Of a stretch of 64,000 nucleotides of DNA, positions 52,573 through 59,979 are shown in pieces. The position numbers and the translations under genes were made by a program. Source of the DNA: Streptomyces griseiscabiei. GTDB taxonomy: Bacteria > Actinomycetota > Actinomycetes > Streptomycetales > Streptomycetaceae. Location of the stretch: contig NZ_JAGJBZ010000002.1 in NCBI RefSeq assembly GCF_020010925.1, positions 744,001 through 808,000 on the forward strand. Direction: 5' to 3'. Within the stretch, counting starts at the first letter, position 1; the number at the start of each line of letters is the position of its first letter. The notes beneath the pieces were generated by a model, which did not search any database, had not been told where the DNA came from, and was given only the letters and a program-made list of their open reading frames with translations.

Positions 52573-53232
52573 ATGAACCTGTTCACCCGTGCTGCGTCGC
52601 TGCGCCGCCCGGCAGCCCCCACAGCCTCACAACTCCCCCACGAGTCCCCGGCTTTCGCTTCCCATGGCTCGGCCGACCCCGCGCTGGCGATCCTGACCGG
52701 CGAATGGATGATCGACGCGGCGCACAGCCGTATCGGTTTCTCCGTCCGACATGCCCTGGTCACGACGGTGCGCGGGGCCTTCACCGAGTATCAGAGCCGG
52801 CTCTACTTCGACGGCCGTGATCCCGCTCGTTCACGCGCCGAAATAGTTCTGTCCACCGCTTCCGTGGAAACCGGAGTGGAACAGCGCGACGCCCATCTGA
52901 TGGGCCGTGACTTCCTGGACGCCGCGAGCTATCCACGTATGCGCTTCGTCAGTACGGCGGTGCGCCTGGTCGGCAACGACGTCTACCGCATGGCCGGTGA
53001 ACTCACCATCAAGAGCATCACCCGGCCCGTCGATCTGGAACTCACCTACATAGGGCATGTCATGGACCCCTTCGGATACGAGCGGGTCGGCTTCGACGGG
53101 ACGACCACCATCAACCGTTCCGAATGGGGTCTCACCTACAACCAGCGGCTCGCGGAGGGCGGTGCCATGGTCAGCGAGAAGGTGCGCCTGCAGTTCGACA
53201 TCGCCGCGATCCGCTCGATTCCCGGCGGCTGA
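52573..53232 (+). CDS. YceI-family lipocalin-like protein
   Basis: The 219-residue protein has the YceI domain from about residue 45: WMIDAAHSRIGFSVRHALV, ETGVEQRDAHLMGRDFLDA, ELTIKSITRPVDLEL and INRSEWGLTYN. YceI proteins form an eight-stranded beta-barrel that binds polyprenyl or similar lipids. There is no clear signal peptide; the N-terminal 40 residues are Ala/Pro/Ser-rich. Role unknown. Confidence 0.88.
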   Translation: MNLFTRAASLRRPAAPTASQLPHESPAFASHGSADPALAILTGEWMIDAAHSRIGFSVRHALVTTVRGAFTEYQSRLYFDGRDPARSRAEIVLSTASVETGVEQRDAHLMGRDFLDAASYPRMRFVSTAVRLVGNDVYRMAGELTIKSITRPVDLELTYIGHVMDPFGYERVGFDGTTTINRSEWGLTYNQRLAEGGAMVSEKVRLQFDIAAIRSIPGG

Positions 53233-53283
53233 CGGCCCGTTCCGCCCGCTCCTGGGGGTCCGGCGGTCGCCGGACCCCCACTT

Positions 53284-53297
53284 TTGAACACGTTCAA
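53284..53297. promoter_or_regulatory. Palindromic operator candidate TTGAACACGTTCAA
   Basis: Perfect six-base arms TTGAAC and GTTCAA flank AC. The site lies 22 bases before the start of a membrane protein gene and directly upstream of its ribosome site (AGGAGGGG). TetR- or MarR-type repressors use such sites. Confidence 0.5.
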
Positions 53298-53318
53298 GGA
53301 GGGGCGTACGCTCATGCC

Positions 53319-53864
53319 ATGAGCGACAGAGCCGCCCTGTTGAAGGGCATCCGTGCGTGGCTGGTCTTCTTCGTCGTCTGTCTGGTGCTGAGCGGCGCCA
53401 CCGCGTTCCCCCTGGTCCACGAGTTGCGCTGGACCGAGGAGTTGCTGCGGTCGCTGTCCGTGGGGGAGCACCTCCCGGCCCTCATGGAGTGGATCGAACG
53501 CGTCCGCGCGGGTCTCGACGAGGCCGACGCCGAGTACCCCTTCCTCCTCTACGGCACGGACTGGCTGGCCTTCGCCCACCTGGTGATCGCCGTGGCCTTC
53601 TACGGCCCCTACCGCGACCCGGTCCGCAACATCTGGATCATCGAGTTCGGCATGATCGCCTGCGCCGGCATCGTCCCGCTGGCCCTGATCTGCGGGCCGA
53701 TCCGCGGCATCCCCTTCTGGTGGACGGTGATCGACATGTCGTTCGGGGTCTTCGGGGTGATCCCGCTGTACGTCGTCCGGCGGCGGATCAAGCGGCTGGA
53801 GGCGCTCACCGGCGGCTGGGACGAAAAAACTGTTATCCCGGCCGCGTCCGTCCCGTCTCCGTAG
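53319..53864 (+). CDS. Four-helix membrane protein of unknown function
   Basis: This 181-residue protein has four likely membrane segments: AWLVFFVVCLVLSGATAFPL, LAFAHLVIAVAFYG, FGMIACAGIVPLALICG and WTVIDMSFGVFGVIPLYVV, with a loop of charged residues (ERVRAGLDEADAEYPF) after the first and a basic C-terminal helix (RRRIKRLEAL). Similar conserved hypotheticals exist in several phyla, but I do not know a function. The palindrome upstream suggests regulation by a nearby-binding repressor. Confidence 0.75.
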   Translation: MSDRAALLKGIRAWLVFFVVCLVLSGATAFPLVHELRWTEELLRSLSVGEHLPALMEWIERVRAGLDEADAEYPFLLYGTDWLAFAHLVIAVAFYGPYRDPVRNIWIIEFGMIACAGIVPLALICGPIRGIPFWWTVIDMSFGVFGVIPLYVVRRRIKRLEALTGGWDEKTVIPAASVPSP

Positions 53865-53984
53865 GCAGCGCGAGCGCGGTGTGATCTCCGCCTCGGAGGT
53901 TCCCCACGTCGCGGGGATGGCTGAGAAGGTACGGAACACGGCCGGGTGACCAGGGTGAGGCCGGCGGGACCGGAGGGAACGTAC

Positions 53985-55673
53985 GTGGACGGGCGGCAGT
54001 GGCGCTCCACCATCGCGGCCGCGCAGGCGGGGGACCGGCGCGCCCTCGACGAACTGGTCGAGGGCTGGCTGCCGCTCGTCTACAACATCGTCGGCCGCGC
54101 CCTCAACGGCCACGCCGATGTCGACGACGTCGTGCAGGAGACCATGCTGCGTGCCGTCGACAACCTCGGCACGCTGCGTGATCCGGACAGTTTCCGCTCC
54201 TGGCTGGTCGCCATCGCCATGCGGCAGATCCGGGACCGGGCCCGCCGTCGCACCGCCGACCGGCTCGACGACTCCGCCGCCCACGACGCCGCCGACTTCG
54301 CGGAACTGACCGTGCTGCGGCTGCAGTTGGAGGGGCAGCGCAAGGAGGTCGCGGAAGCGGTCCGCTGGCTCGACGACGAGGACCGCCAGCTGCTGTCGCT
54401 GTGGTGGCTGGAGGTCGCGGGCGAACTCACCCGGCGGGAACTCGCCGCCGCCGTCGGCATCAGCAGGCAGCACGCCGCCGTACGGGTGCAGCGGATGAAG
54501 GCCCGACTGGAGACCGCGCGCGGCATCGTCCGCGCCCTCGACTCCTCCTGCCCCGACCTGGGCGGGGTCACCGCCCGCTGGAGCGGACGGCCCGACTCGG
54601 TGTGGCGCAAGCGCATCGCCCGGCACATCCGGGGCTGTGCGCGCTGCGACGGCCGCCCCGGTGAGGTCGTCGTCCCCGCCGAACGCCTCCTGGTCGGCCT
54701 CGCCCTGGTCCCCGTCCCCGTCGGCTTCACCCTGTCCCTGGCGCTCGGCGGCAAGACCGCCGCCGCGGCGACGGCCGCGACCGCCTCGGTGGGCTGGTCC
54801 GCCAAGATGCTCGGCGTCCTCACCAAGCCCGCCGTCGCGGTGACGGCGGGCGCGACCATCGTCGCCGGGGGCGCGTACGTCGTCACCAAGCCCTCGGAGG
54901 ACCGGCCCGCGCAGGCCGCGCCCACCGCGCTGAGCACGGCCCGCGCGCCCGCGCCCGCCGTGCCCCGGAGCCCGTCGCCCTCCGTCTCCCCGTCCCCGTC
55001 GTCCTCTCCGTCGCCCTCCGCCTCGCCGTCGCCGACGAAGAAGCGGGACCTGTACGGCACCGTCGTGGACGCCCCGGACGAGGCACCGGACCGGAACACC
55101 CCGCCCGGCGCCCTCCCGCGCCGCCCCGGGTCAGGCGTGACCAGCAGCGGCGGCGCGCGGACCGTGATGAACCACCGCGGCGACCACGTGACGTTCACCG
55201 GCGAGGGCTACGTCCTGGTCCGCTGGCAGATCTCGCCCCAGTACCGGCCGGGCGGCCTGGTCATGCCGGCCTGGACAGGGCTCGACGGCAAGCTCTTCCA
55301 CGTCGCCTCGGGCGGTGGCCGGCGCATGGACGACCCGACCTCGGCCGACGGGAAGACCTCCGGCATGGGCGGCCCCGACACCGGCTACACCGTCCTGCCC
55401 GACGGCACCCAGCAGATGTGGCAGAACGAGTACTTCTACCTCGACGGCACGGTCACCCTCACCCAGAACGAACGCGGCGCCGACTACGGCATCACCGTCG
55501 CCCCCTCCACCTGGGACGCCGTCACCGAGGACATCACCTACGGCCCCGACCGGGGCGCCCTCCGCTACGGCCTCGTGCGCGACGACGGCAAGGACTCGGC
55601 ACCCGTACCGCAGTACGTCACCCGGGAGAAGCCGGCGGACGCGGCGACCGTGGCGCAGCGGTCGGAGGTGTAG
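53985..55673 (+). CDS. ECF sigma factor fused to zinc anti-sigma motif and sensor
   Basis: Start GTG 53985 is chosen for GGAGGG seven bases upstream; GTG 53946 is in frame. In 562 residues: sigma region 2 (about 30-88, NGHADVDDVVQETMLRAVDNL), region 4 (about 124-177, AAVGISRQHAAVRVQRMKARL), then Hx3Cx2C (His214, Cys218, Cys221 in RHIRGCARC) with Cys189 25 residues earlier, the spacing of zinc anti-sigma factors. Next come two or three hydrophobic segments (235-300), a Ser/Pro linker (about 305-355) and a C-terminal beta-rich domain that should lie outside the cell. It appears to be sigma, anti-sigma and sensor in one protein. Confidence 0.82.
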   Translation: MDGRQWRSTIAAAQAGDRRALDELVEGWLPLVYNIVGRALNGHADVDDVVQETMLRAVDNLGTLRDPDSFRSWLVAIAMRQIRDRARRRTADRLDDSAAHDAADFAELTVLRLQLEGQRKEVAEAVRWLDDEDRQLLSLWWLEVAGELTRRELAAAVGISRQHAAVRVQRMKARLETARGIVRALDSSCPDLGGVTARWSGRPDSVWRKRIARHIRGCARCDGRPGEVVVPAERLLVGLALVPVPVGFTLSLALGGKTAAAATAATASVGWSAKMLGVLTKPAVAVTAGATIVAGGAYVVTKPSEDRPAQAAPTALSTARAPAPAVPRSPSPSVSPSPSSSPSPSASPSPTKKRDLYGTVVDAPDEAPDRNTPPGALPRRPGSGVTSSGGARTVMNHRGDHVTFTGEGYVLVRWQISPQYRPGGLVMPAWTGLDGKLFHVASGGGRRMDDPTSADGKTSGMGGPDTGYTVLPDGTQQMWQNEYFYLDGTVTLTQNERGADYGITVAPSTWDAVTEDITYGPDRGALRYGLVRDDGKDSAPVPQYVTREKPADAATVAQRSEV

Positions 55674-55732
55674 GGGAGCCGGCGGTGAGCCCGACGCGGG
55701 ACGCCGCCCGCTCGCCCGCGCGTCCGCTCGTC

Positions 55733-56419
55733 CTAGAGGTGGCGCCTCAGCGCGCACAGGGCGTCGACGCGGTTCGTCGTGATCGAGTCGACGCCCAGGT
55801 CGATCAGCCGCCGCATGGAGCGGCGGGTGTCCGGGGTCCAGACGGAGAGCAGGTGGCCGCCGCGGTGGATCCGGTCGGCCAGCGGGCGGGTGACCAGGCC
55901 GAAGCGGTAGTTGAGCCAGCGCGGGCGGATCGCGTCGAGGAGGGCCGGGCGGGGTGGGGCGAGGGTCTTCCAGGTGAGGGCGATCTCGGCGGTGGGCGCG
56001 GCGGCGCGGACGGCCAGCATGGCGGGCGGGTCGGCGCTGTAGTACACACGGTCCTCGGCGTCGCATTCCTGTACGACGCCGAGGATCTGCCGTACCGCCC
56101 GCGCGTTCACCGGGCCCGGCAGGTCCACCATCACCCGGCTGTCCTTGGTGGCGAGCAGCGCGTCGGCCAGCGTCGGCACCCCGTCGGCCGTCAGCCCGCG
56201 CAGCTCCGCGGCGGAGAGCGCGGCCAGCGGCCTATCCACCTCCCAGAGCCGCTCCAGTGTCGAGTCGTGCAGCAGGACGGGCACGCCGTCGCGGGTCGTC
56301 CGCACATCGAACTCGACGGCGTCCGCGCCCAGTTCGAGCCCGGCCCGCAGGGAGTCGAGCGTGTTCTCACGGTGGCGGTAGGGGGCGCCGCGATGGGCGA
56401 CGGCGGTCACGGTGCGCAT
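55733..56419 (-). CDS. Glycerophosphodiester phosphodiesterase
   Basis: The 228-residue TIM-barrel enzyme shows AHRGAPYRHRENTLDSL with catalytic His9 and Arg10 and the Glu of EN, then VEFDVRTTRDGVPVLLHDSTL with metal ligands Glu, Asp and the second His. The end SVWTPDTRRSMRRLIDLGVDSITTN is typical. It splits glycerophosphodiesters to glycerol 3-phosphate and an alcohol. No signal peptide is seen, so it is cytoplasmic. It converges with the sigma-factor gene. Confidence 0.93.
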   Translation of the reverse strand: MRTVTAVAHRGAPYRHRENTLDSLRAGLELGADAVEFDVRTTRDGVPVLLHDSTLERLWEVDRPLAALSAAELRGLTADGVPTLADALLATKDSRVMVDLPGPVNARAVRQILGVVQECDAEDRVYYSADPPAMLAVRAAAPTAEIALTWKTLAPPRPALLDAIRPRWLNYRFGLVTRPLADRIHRGGHLLSVWTPDTRRSMRRLIDLGVDSITTNRVDALCALRRHL

Positions 56420-56462
56420 GGTGGTTTCCGGTGCCGATCGGGTCTGGTCTGGACGGGGCGGG

Positions 56463-57575
56463 TCAGGGGGTCAGCCAGGCCGAGGTGTAGGTGTCGATCT
56501 CGTCGGAGAGCCGGGCCTTGCCGGGCCCGTCGAGGAAGGACGCCTCCACGGCGTTCCTCGCGAGGGAGGCGAGTCCCTGCTCGTCGAGTTCGAGGAGGCG
56601 GGCGGCGACCGCGTACTCGGTGTTCAGGTCGGTACCGAACATCGGCGGGTCGTCGGAGTTGATCGTGACCAGCACCCCGGCCCGCGCGAACTCCTTGACG
56701 GGGTGCTCGTCGAGGGTGCGGACCGCGCGCGTGGCGATGTTCGAGGTCGGGCAGACCTCCAGCGCGATCCGGTGCTCGGCGAGGTGCTCCAGCAGCTTCG
56801 GGTCACCGGCCGCGCTCGTCCCGTGGCCGATGCGCTCCGCGCGCAGCACGGTCAGCGCGTCCCAGATCGTCTCGGGCCCCGTGGTCTCGCCGGCGTGCGG
56901 GACGGAGTGCAGCCCGGCCGCGATCGCCCGGTCGAAGTACGGCTTGAACTGCGGCCTGGGTACGCCGACCTCGGGCCCGCCGAGCCCGAACGACACCAGC
57001 CCCTCCGGCCGCAACCGGTCGTCGGTGGCGAGCCGGACGGTCTCCTCGGCGGCCTGGAGCCCCGCCTCGCCGGGGATGTCGAAGCACCACCGCAGTACGG
57101 TCCCGAACTCGGCCTCCGCCGACTTCCGCGCGTCCTCGATCGCCTCCATGAAGGCCCGCTCGTCGATGCCGCGCCGGGTGGAGGAGTAGGGCGTGACGGT
57201 CAGCTCGGCGTACCGGACCTGCTGCCGGGCCAGGTCCCGCGCCACCTCGAAGGTCAGCAGCCGGACGTCCTCCGGGGTGCGGATCAGGTCCACCACGGAC
57301 AGATACACCTGGATGAAGTGGGCGAAGTCCGTGAAGGTGAAGTAGTCCGCGAGCGCCTCGGGGTCCGTGGGCACCTGGGAGTCGGGGTGGCGGGCGGCGA
57401 GTTCCGCGACGATACGGGGGGAGGCGGAGCCGACGTGGTGCACATGCAGTTCGGCCTTGGGCAGACCGGCGATGAAGCCGTGCGGGTCGCGGGTGCCGAA
57501 GGCGCCAGACACGGTGGACGCGGCGGAGACCGCGGGGGGCACGGGCACGCCCTGCGTGGTGCGGTGGTCGGTCAA
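56463..57575 (-). CDS. Adenosine deaminase-family enzyme
   Basis: This 370-residue amidohydrolase starts at TTG 57575 with GGAGG four bases upstream. Family motifs are present: ELHVHHVGSASP, HAGETTGPETIWDAL, ERIGHGTSA, CPTSNIAT and INSDDPPMFGTDL. The first motif reads HVHHVGS where adenosine deaminases have HxHLxGS. Actinobacterial relatives in this group include aminodeoxyfutalosine deaminase of menaquinone synthesis, so adenosine may not be the substrate. Convergence of purine-related genes is not seen. It is divergent from the DUF4190 gene. Confidence 0.85.
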   Translation of the reverse strand: MTDHRTTQGVPVPPAVSAASTVSGAFGTRDPHGFIAGLPKAELHVHHVGSASPRIVAELAARHPDSQVPTDPEALADYFTFTDFAHFIQVYLSVVDLIRTPEDVRLLTFEVARDLARQQVRYAELTVTPYSSTRRGIDERAFMEAIEDARKSAEAEFGTVLRWCFDIPGEAGLQAAEETVRLATDDRLRPEGLVSFGLGGPEVGVPRPQFKPYFDRAIAAGLHSVPHAGETTGPETIWDALTVLRAERIGHGTSAAGDPKLLEHLAEHRIALEVCPTSNIATRAVRTLDEHPVKEFARAGVLVTINSDDPPMFGTDLNTEYAVAARLLELDEQGLASLARNAVEASFLDGPGKARLSDEIDTYTSAWLTP

Positions 57576-57810
57576 GGTTCCTCCCCGGGAACGGCGTCCG
57601 CCCCGGAGCGTGGTCTGCGCCGGGGGACGCGGGTGATCGGCTGATCGATGACTCGGGATCATCGTAGGCGGCGATCCGCCCGCCGGGCCCCGGGCCTTAG
57701 CATGACCGAACGTACAGCCGATCGCGTATGACGGAAAAGGCGAAGCAGATCGTCGCAGATCTACGCGGAATGGCACGGAACGCTGCGGAACACTACAGGG
57801 GGACCCATTC

Positions 57811-59076
57811 ATGCCGTCCGACGAGGCACCGATTCCCAGAACACCGGCCGACCCGCAGCCGGACCCATGGGCACCGCCCCAGACCGACACCGGGCTGCCG
57901 CCGACGGTGGTCGACGGCGCGACGCTCCCGACCGTGACCGATGACGCGGTCCCGCTGACGGTGGTCGACGGGGCCGCCCTGCCGACCGTGGTCGACGACG
58001 CCGTCCCGACCACGGTGGTCGACGGCGCCACGCTGCCGACGATGACCGACGACGCCGTACCGCCACGGGTGGCGGGCGGTGCCGAGCTGCCGACGGTGGC
58101 CGACGGGGTGACCCTGTCGACCGCGCCGGCCTTGGCGACCCCGCCGGGCGCCGTCCAGCCGCCCGAGGACGCGATACCCACCCCGACGATCGCCCTGGAC
58201 AAGCCGATCGCTCCGGCGATGGGCGGCGACTCCGGCGCGACCGGGGACTCCGGCGCGTCCGCCGGGGCCGTCGCCCCCGCCGGGCCCGGGCCGCACGCAC
58301 CGGCCCCGCCGCCCTGGTCGGCCCCGTCCGCCGCCGGCGCCGCTCCGGCCGCCCGCGACCCCTGGGCCCCTCCGGCCGACACCCCGGCGCAGGGAAACCC
58401 GGCGCCCGCTCCTGTGCCCTCGGTGCACGACCAGCGGACGGTCATGGCCATGCCGGGGGTGGACCCGGCCGGCCCCAACCCGTTCGCCCCGCCCGCACCG
58501 GGCGCCTCCCCCATGCCCGGCGCACCCCACGCGTCCTATCCGTCGCCCGCGCCCGGCGCCGCCTACGCCACGCCCCCCGTCGGCGGCGCCGTACCGCCCC
58601 CGCCCATCGGTCCCGAGGGGCCCGGCCAGGTCCCGTACGGCTACCCGCAGTACCCGGGGTACCCGGGCGCCCATGCCCATCCCGGTGCCGGCTACCCCGC
58701 CCCCGGCGGCGGCTACGCGTGGGCCCCGATGGCGCCCCCGCCCAGCAACGGGATGGGGATCGCGGCGATGGTGCTCGGGATCTGCGCCGCCGTGCTGTTC
58801 TGTCTGTGGCCGCTGGCGATCCTGCTCGGGATCATGGCCATGATCTTCGGCTTCATCGGCCGGGCCAAGGTCCGCCGGGGCGAGGCGACGAACCCGGGGC
58901 ACGCCCTCGCCGGGATCATCTGCGGTGTCGTCGGCATCCTGCTCGGCATCGGCTTCATCGTCCTCATCGTCCTGGCGTCCAACAGCGACGGCTACGACTC
59001 GGACACCGACCCCTTCGACGACGGCTACTCCACGTCACTGTCCTTGGCGCTGCAGAGGGGAGAGGGCGGCGTGTAG
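57811..59076 (+). CDS. DUF4190 membrane protein with repeat-rich N terminus
   Basis: The 421-residue protein starts at ATG 57811 after GGGGGA. Residues 32-103 are four 18-residue repeats (first unit TVVDGATLPTVTDDAVPL). Residues 105-310 are Pro/Ala/Gly-rich with GYPQYPGYPG-type stretches. The DUF4190 domain follows with two membrane segments: MGIAAMVLGICAAVLFCLWP and AGIICGVVGILLGIGFIVL. The disordered part is probably cytoplasmic. Function is unknown. Confidence 0.82.
   Translation: MPSDEAPIPRTPADPQPDPWAPPQTDTGLPPTVVDGATLPTVTDDAVPLTVVDGAALPTVVDDAVPTTVVDGATLPTMTDDAVPPRVAGGAELPTVADGVTLSTAPALATPPGAVQPPEDAIPTPTIALDKPIAPAMGGDSGATGDSGASAGAVAPAGPGPHAPAPPPWSAPSAAGAAPAARDPWAPPADTPAQGNPAPAPVPSVHDQRTVMAMPGVDPAGPNPFAPPAPGASPMPGAPHASYPSPAPGAAYATPPVGGAVPPPPIGPEGPGQVPYGYPQYPGYPGAHAHPGAGYPAPGGGYAWAPMAPPPSNGMGIAAMVLGICAAVLFCLWPLAILLGIMAMIFGFIGRAKVRRGEATNPGHALAGIICGVVGILLGIGFIVLIVLASNSDGYDSDTDPFDDGYSTSLSLALQRGEGGV
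57904..58119 (+). repeat. Four tandem 54-base repeats in the DUF4190 gene
   Basis: Units start at 57904, 57958, 58012 and 58066. The first three begin with ACGGTGGTCGACG or close variants; the fourth is more diverged. Each encodes 18 residues with the pattern TVVDGA-LPTV-DDAVP. Copy number may differ between strains through slippage. Confidence 0.8.
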
Positions 59077-59194
59077 CGCGCCGTCGGAGGGGCGGGGCTG
59101 ACATCGCGGGCGCCCACCGCGCGGGCGCGACCAGCCGCACGCGACCAGCCACAGCGGACCCGCGGTCGCCCACGCTCCCTCGCCTCACTCACAC

Positions 59195-59797
59195 TCAACC
59201 TTCGGAGTCGCCGGCCCCCGCGAGGCGGTCGCGCGCCGCCATCAGCGCGAAGCCCAGCAGGTTCGGACCCCGCCACCGCGCGGGGTCCGACGCGCGCTCG
59301 TCGTCCGCCGCGAGGCCGATCCCCCACACCCGGTCCAGAGGGCTGGCCTCGACGAGGACGCGGTCGCCCGTGCCCAGCAGGAACGCCCGCAGATCCGCGT
59401 CGGCCGCGAACTTGTGGAAGCTGCCCTCGGCGACGACGGCGAAGCGCTCCCGCTCCCACACGGCGTCGTCGAAGCCGCGCACCAGTCTGCCGATCTTCTT
59501 GGCCTGCGCGGGTCCCGCCGCGGCGACCGCCTTGCGCTCCGCCTCGGTGTCCCCGAACAGCCGGGCCTTCGACGCCATCATCCAGTGCTCGGCCGTCGCG
59601 TACTCCACGCCGTCGACCGTGAACGGCGACGGCCACCACTGGCTCAGACAGCTCGCGCCGATCCGGCCGTCGGGCAGCGGGCGGTGTCCCCAGAAGTGCA
59701 GGTACTTGATCCTCGCCCCCGAGCGGACCGCCTCCGTCAGCGTGTCCCAAGAATCGATCTTCGTCATGTCGAAGAGTCTGGCAGCCACCACTGACAT
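59195..59797 (-). CDS. NADAR (YbiA-like) family protein
   Basis: The 200-residue protein has the NADAR fold: LHFWGH, LSQWWPSPFTVDGVEYATAEHWMMASKA, VVAEGSFHKFAADADLRAFLL and RVWGIGLAADDERASDP. YbiA of E. coli removes a reactive riboflavin intermediate; other NADAR proteins cleave ADP-ribose from guanine bases. Which applies is unknown. ATG 59797 has GAGGA upstream; ATG 59767 (MTKIDSWDTL) is a good alternative. Confidence 0.83.
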   Translation of the reverse strand: MSVVAARLFDMTKIDSWDTLTEAVRSGARIKYLHFWGHRPLPDGRIGASCLSQWWPSPFTVDGVEYATAEHWMMASKARLFGDTEAERKAVAAAGPAQAKKIGRLVRGFDDAVWERERFAVVAEGSFHKFAADADLRAFLLGTGDRVLVEASPLDRVWGIGLAADDERASDPARWRGPNLLGFALMAARDRLAGAGDSEG

Positions 59798-59839
59798 TCC
59801 GTCCTCGATTTCCTGTCCCGACTGGACACCTGGTCGACA

Positions 59840-59875
59840 GATTCCGTCGCGTAACCAAAAGGCAACAACGGAATC
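59840..59875. promoter_or_regulatory. Inverted repeat upstream of the pot operon
   Basis: GATTCCGT (59840-59847) and ACGGAATC (59868-59875) are perfect 8-base arms, two helical turns apart, ending two bases before a candidate -35. The spacer has GTAACCAAAAGGCAAC. The layout suits a dimeric regulator. Confidence 0.45.
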
Positions 59876-59877
59876 AC

Positions 59878-59906
59878 TTGTTGGTGCCGCATGCCTCTGT
59901 CAGGAT
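59878..59906 (+). promoter_or_regulatory. Promoter of the aldehyde dehydrogenase/pot operon
   Basis: TTGTTG (59878-59883), 17 bases, then CAGGAT (59901-59906), a good housekeeping-type promoter about 70 bases before the start codon. Confidence 0.5.
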
Positions 59907-59979
59907 CGGCACTCAAATCGAGCTGGAGCTACGCCACCCGCCCCCGGGGACAGAGGGGGCGCCGGCGGAGGAGAGCGAC

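Noticed and set aside
53897..53930. CCCC-7-GGGG hairpin with GGCTGAGAAGG, looking like a TPP aptamer or CRISPR repeat
   Set aside because: The TPP core GAACCTGA and second helix are absent, and the stem spacing is seven bases rather than eight. It may be a simple hairpin before the sigma gene.
57728..57937. Small ORF starting MTEKAKQIVADLRGM ahead of the DUF4190 gene
   Set aside because: The first 25 residues look plausible, but the frame then runs 127 bases into the DUF4190 gene as an Arg/Pro-rich shadow and no ribosome site precedes it.
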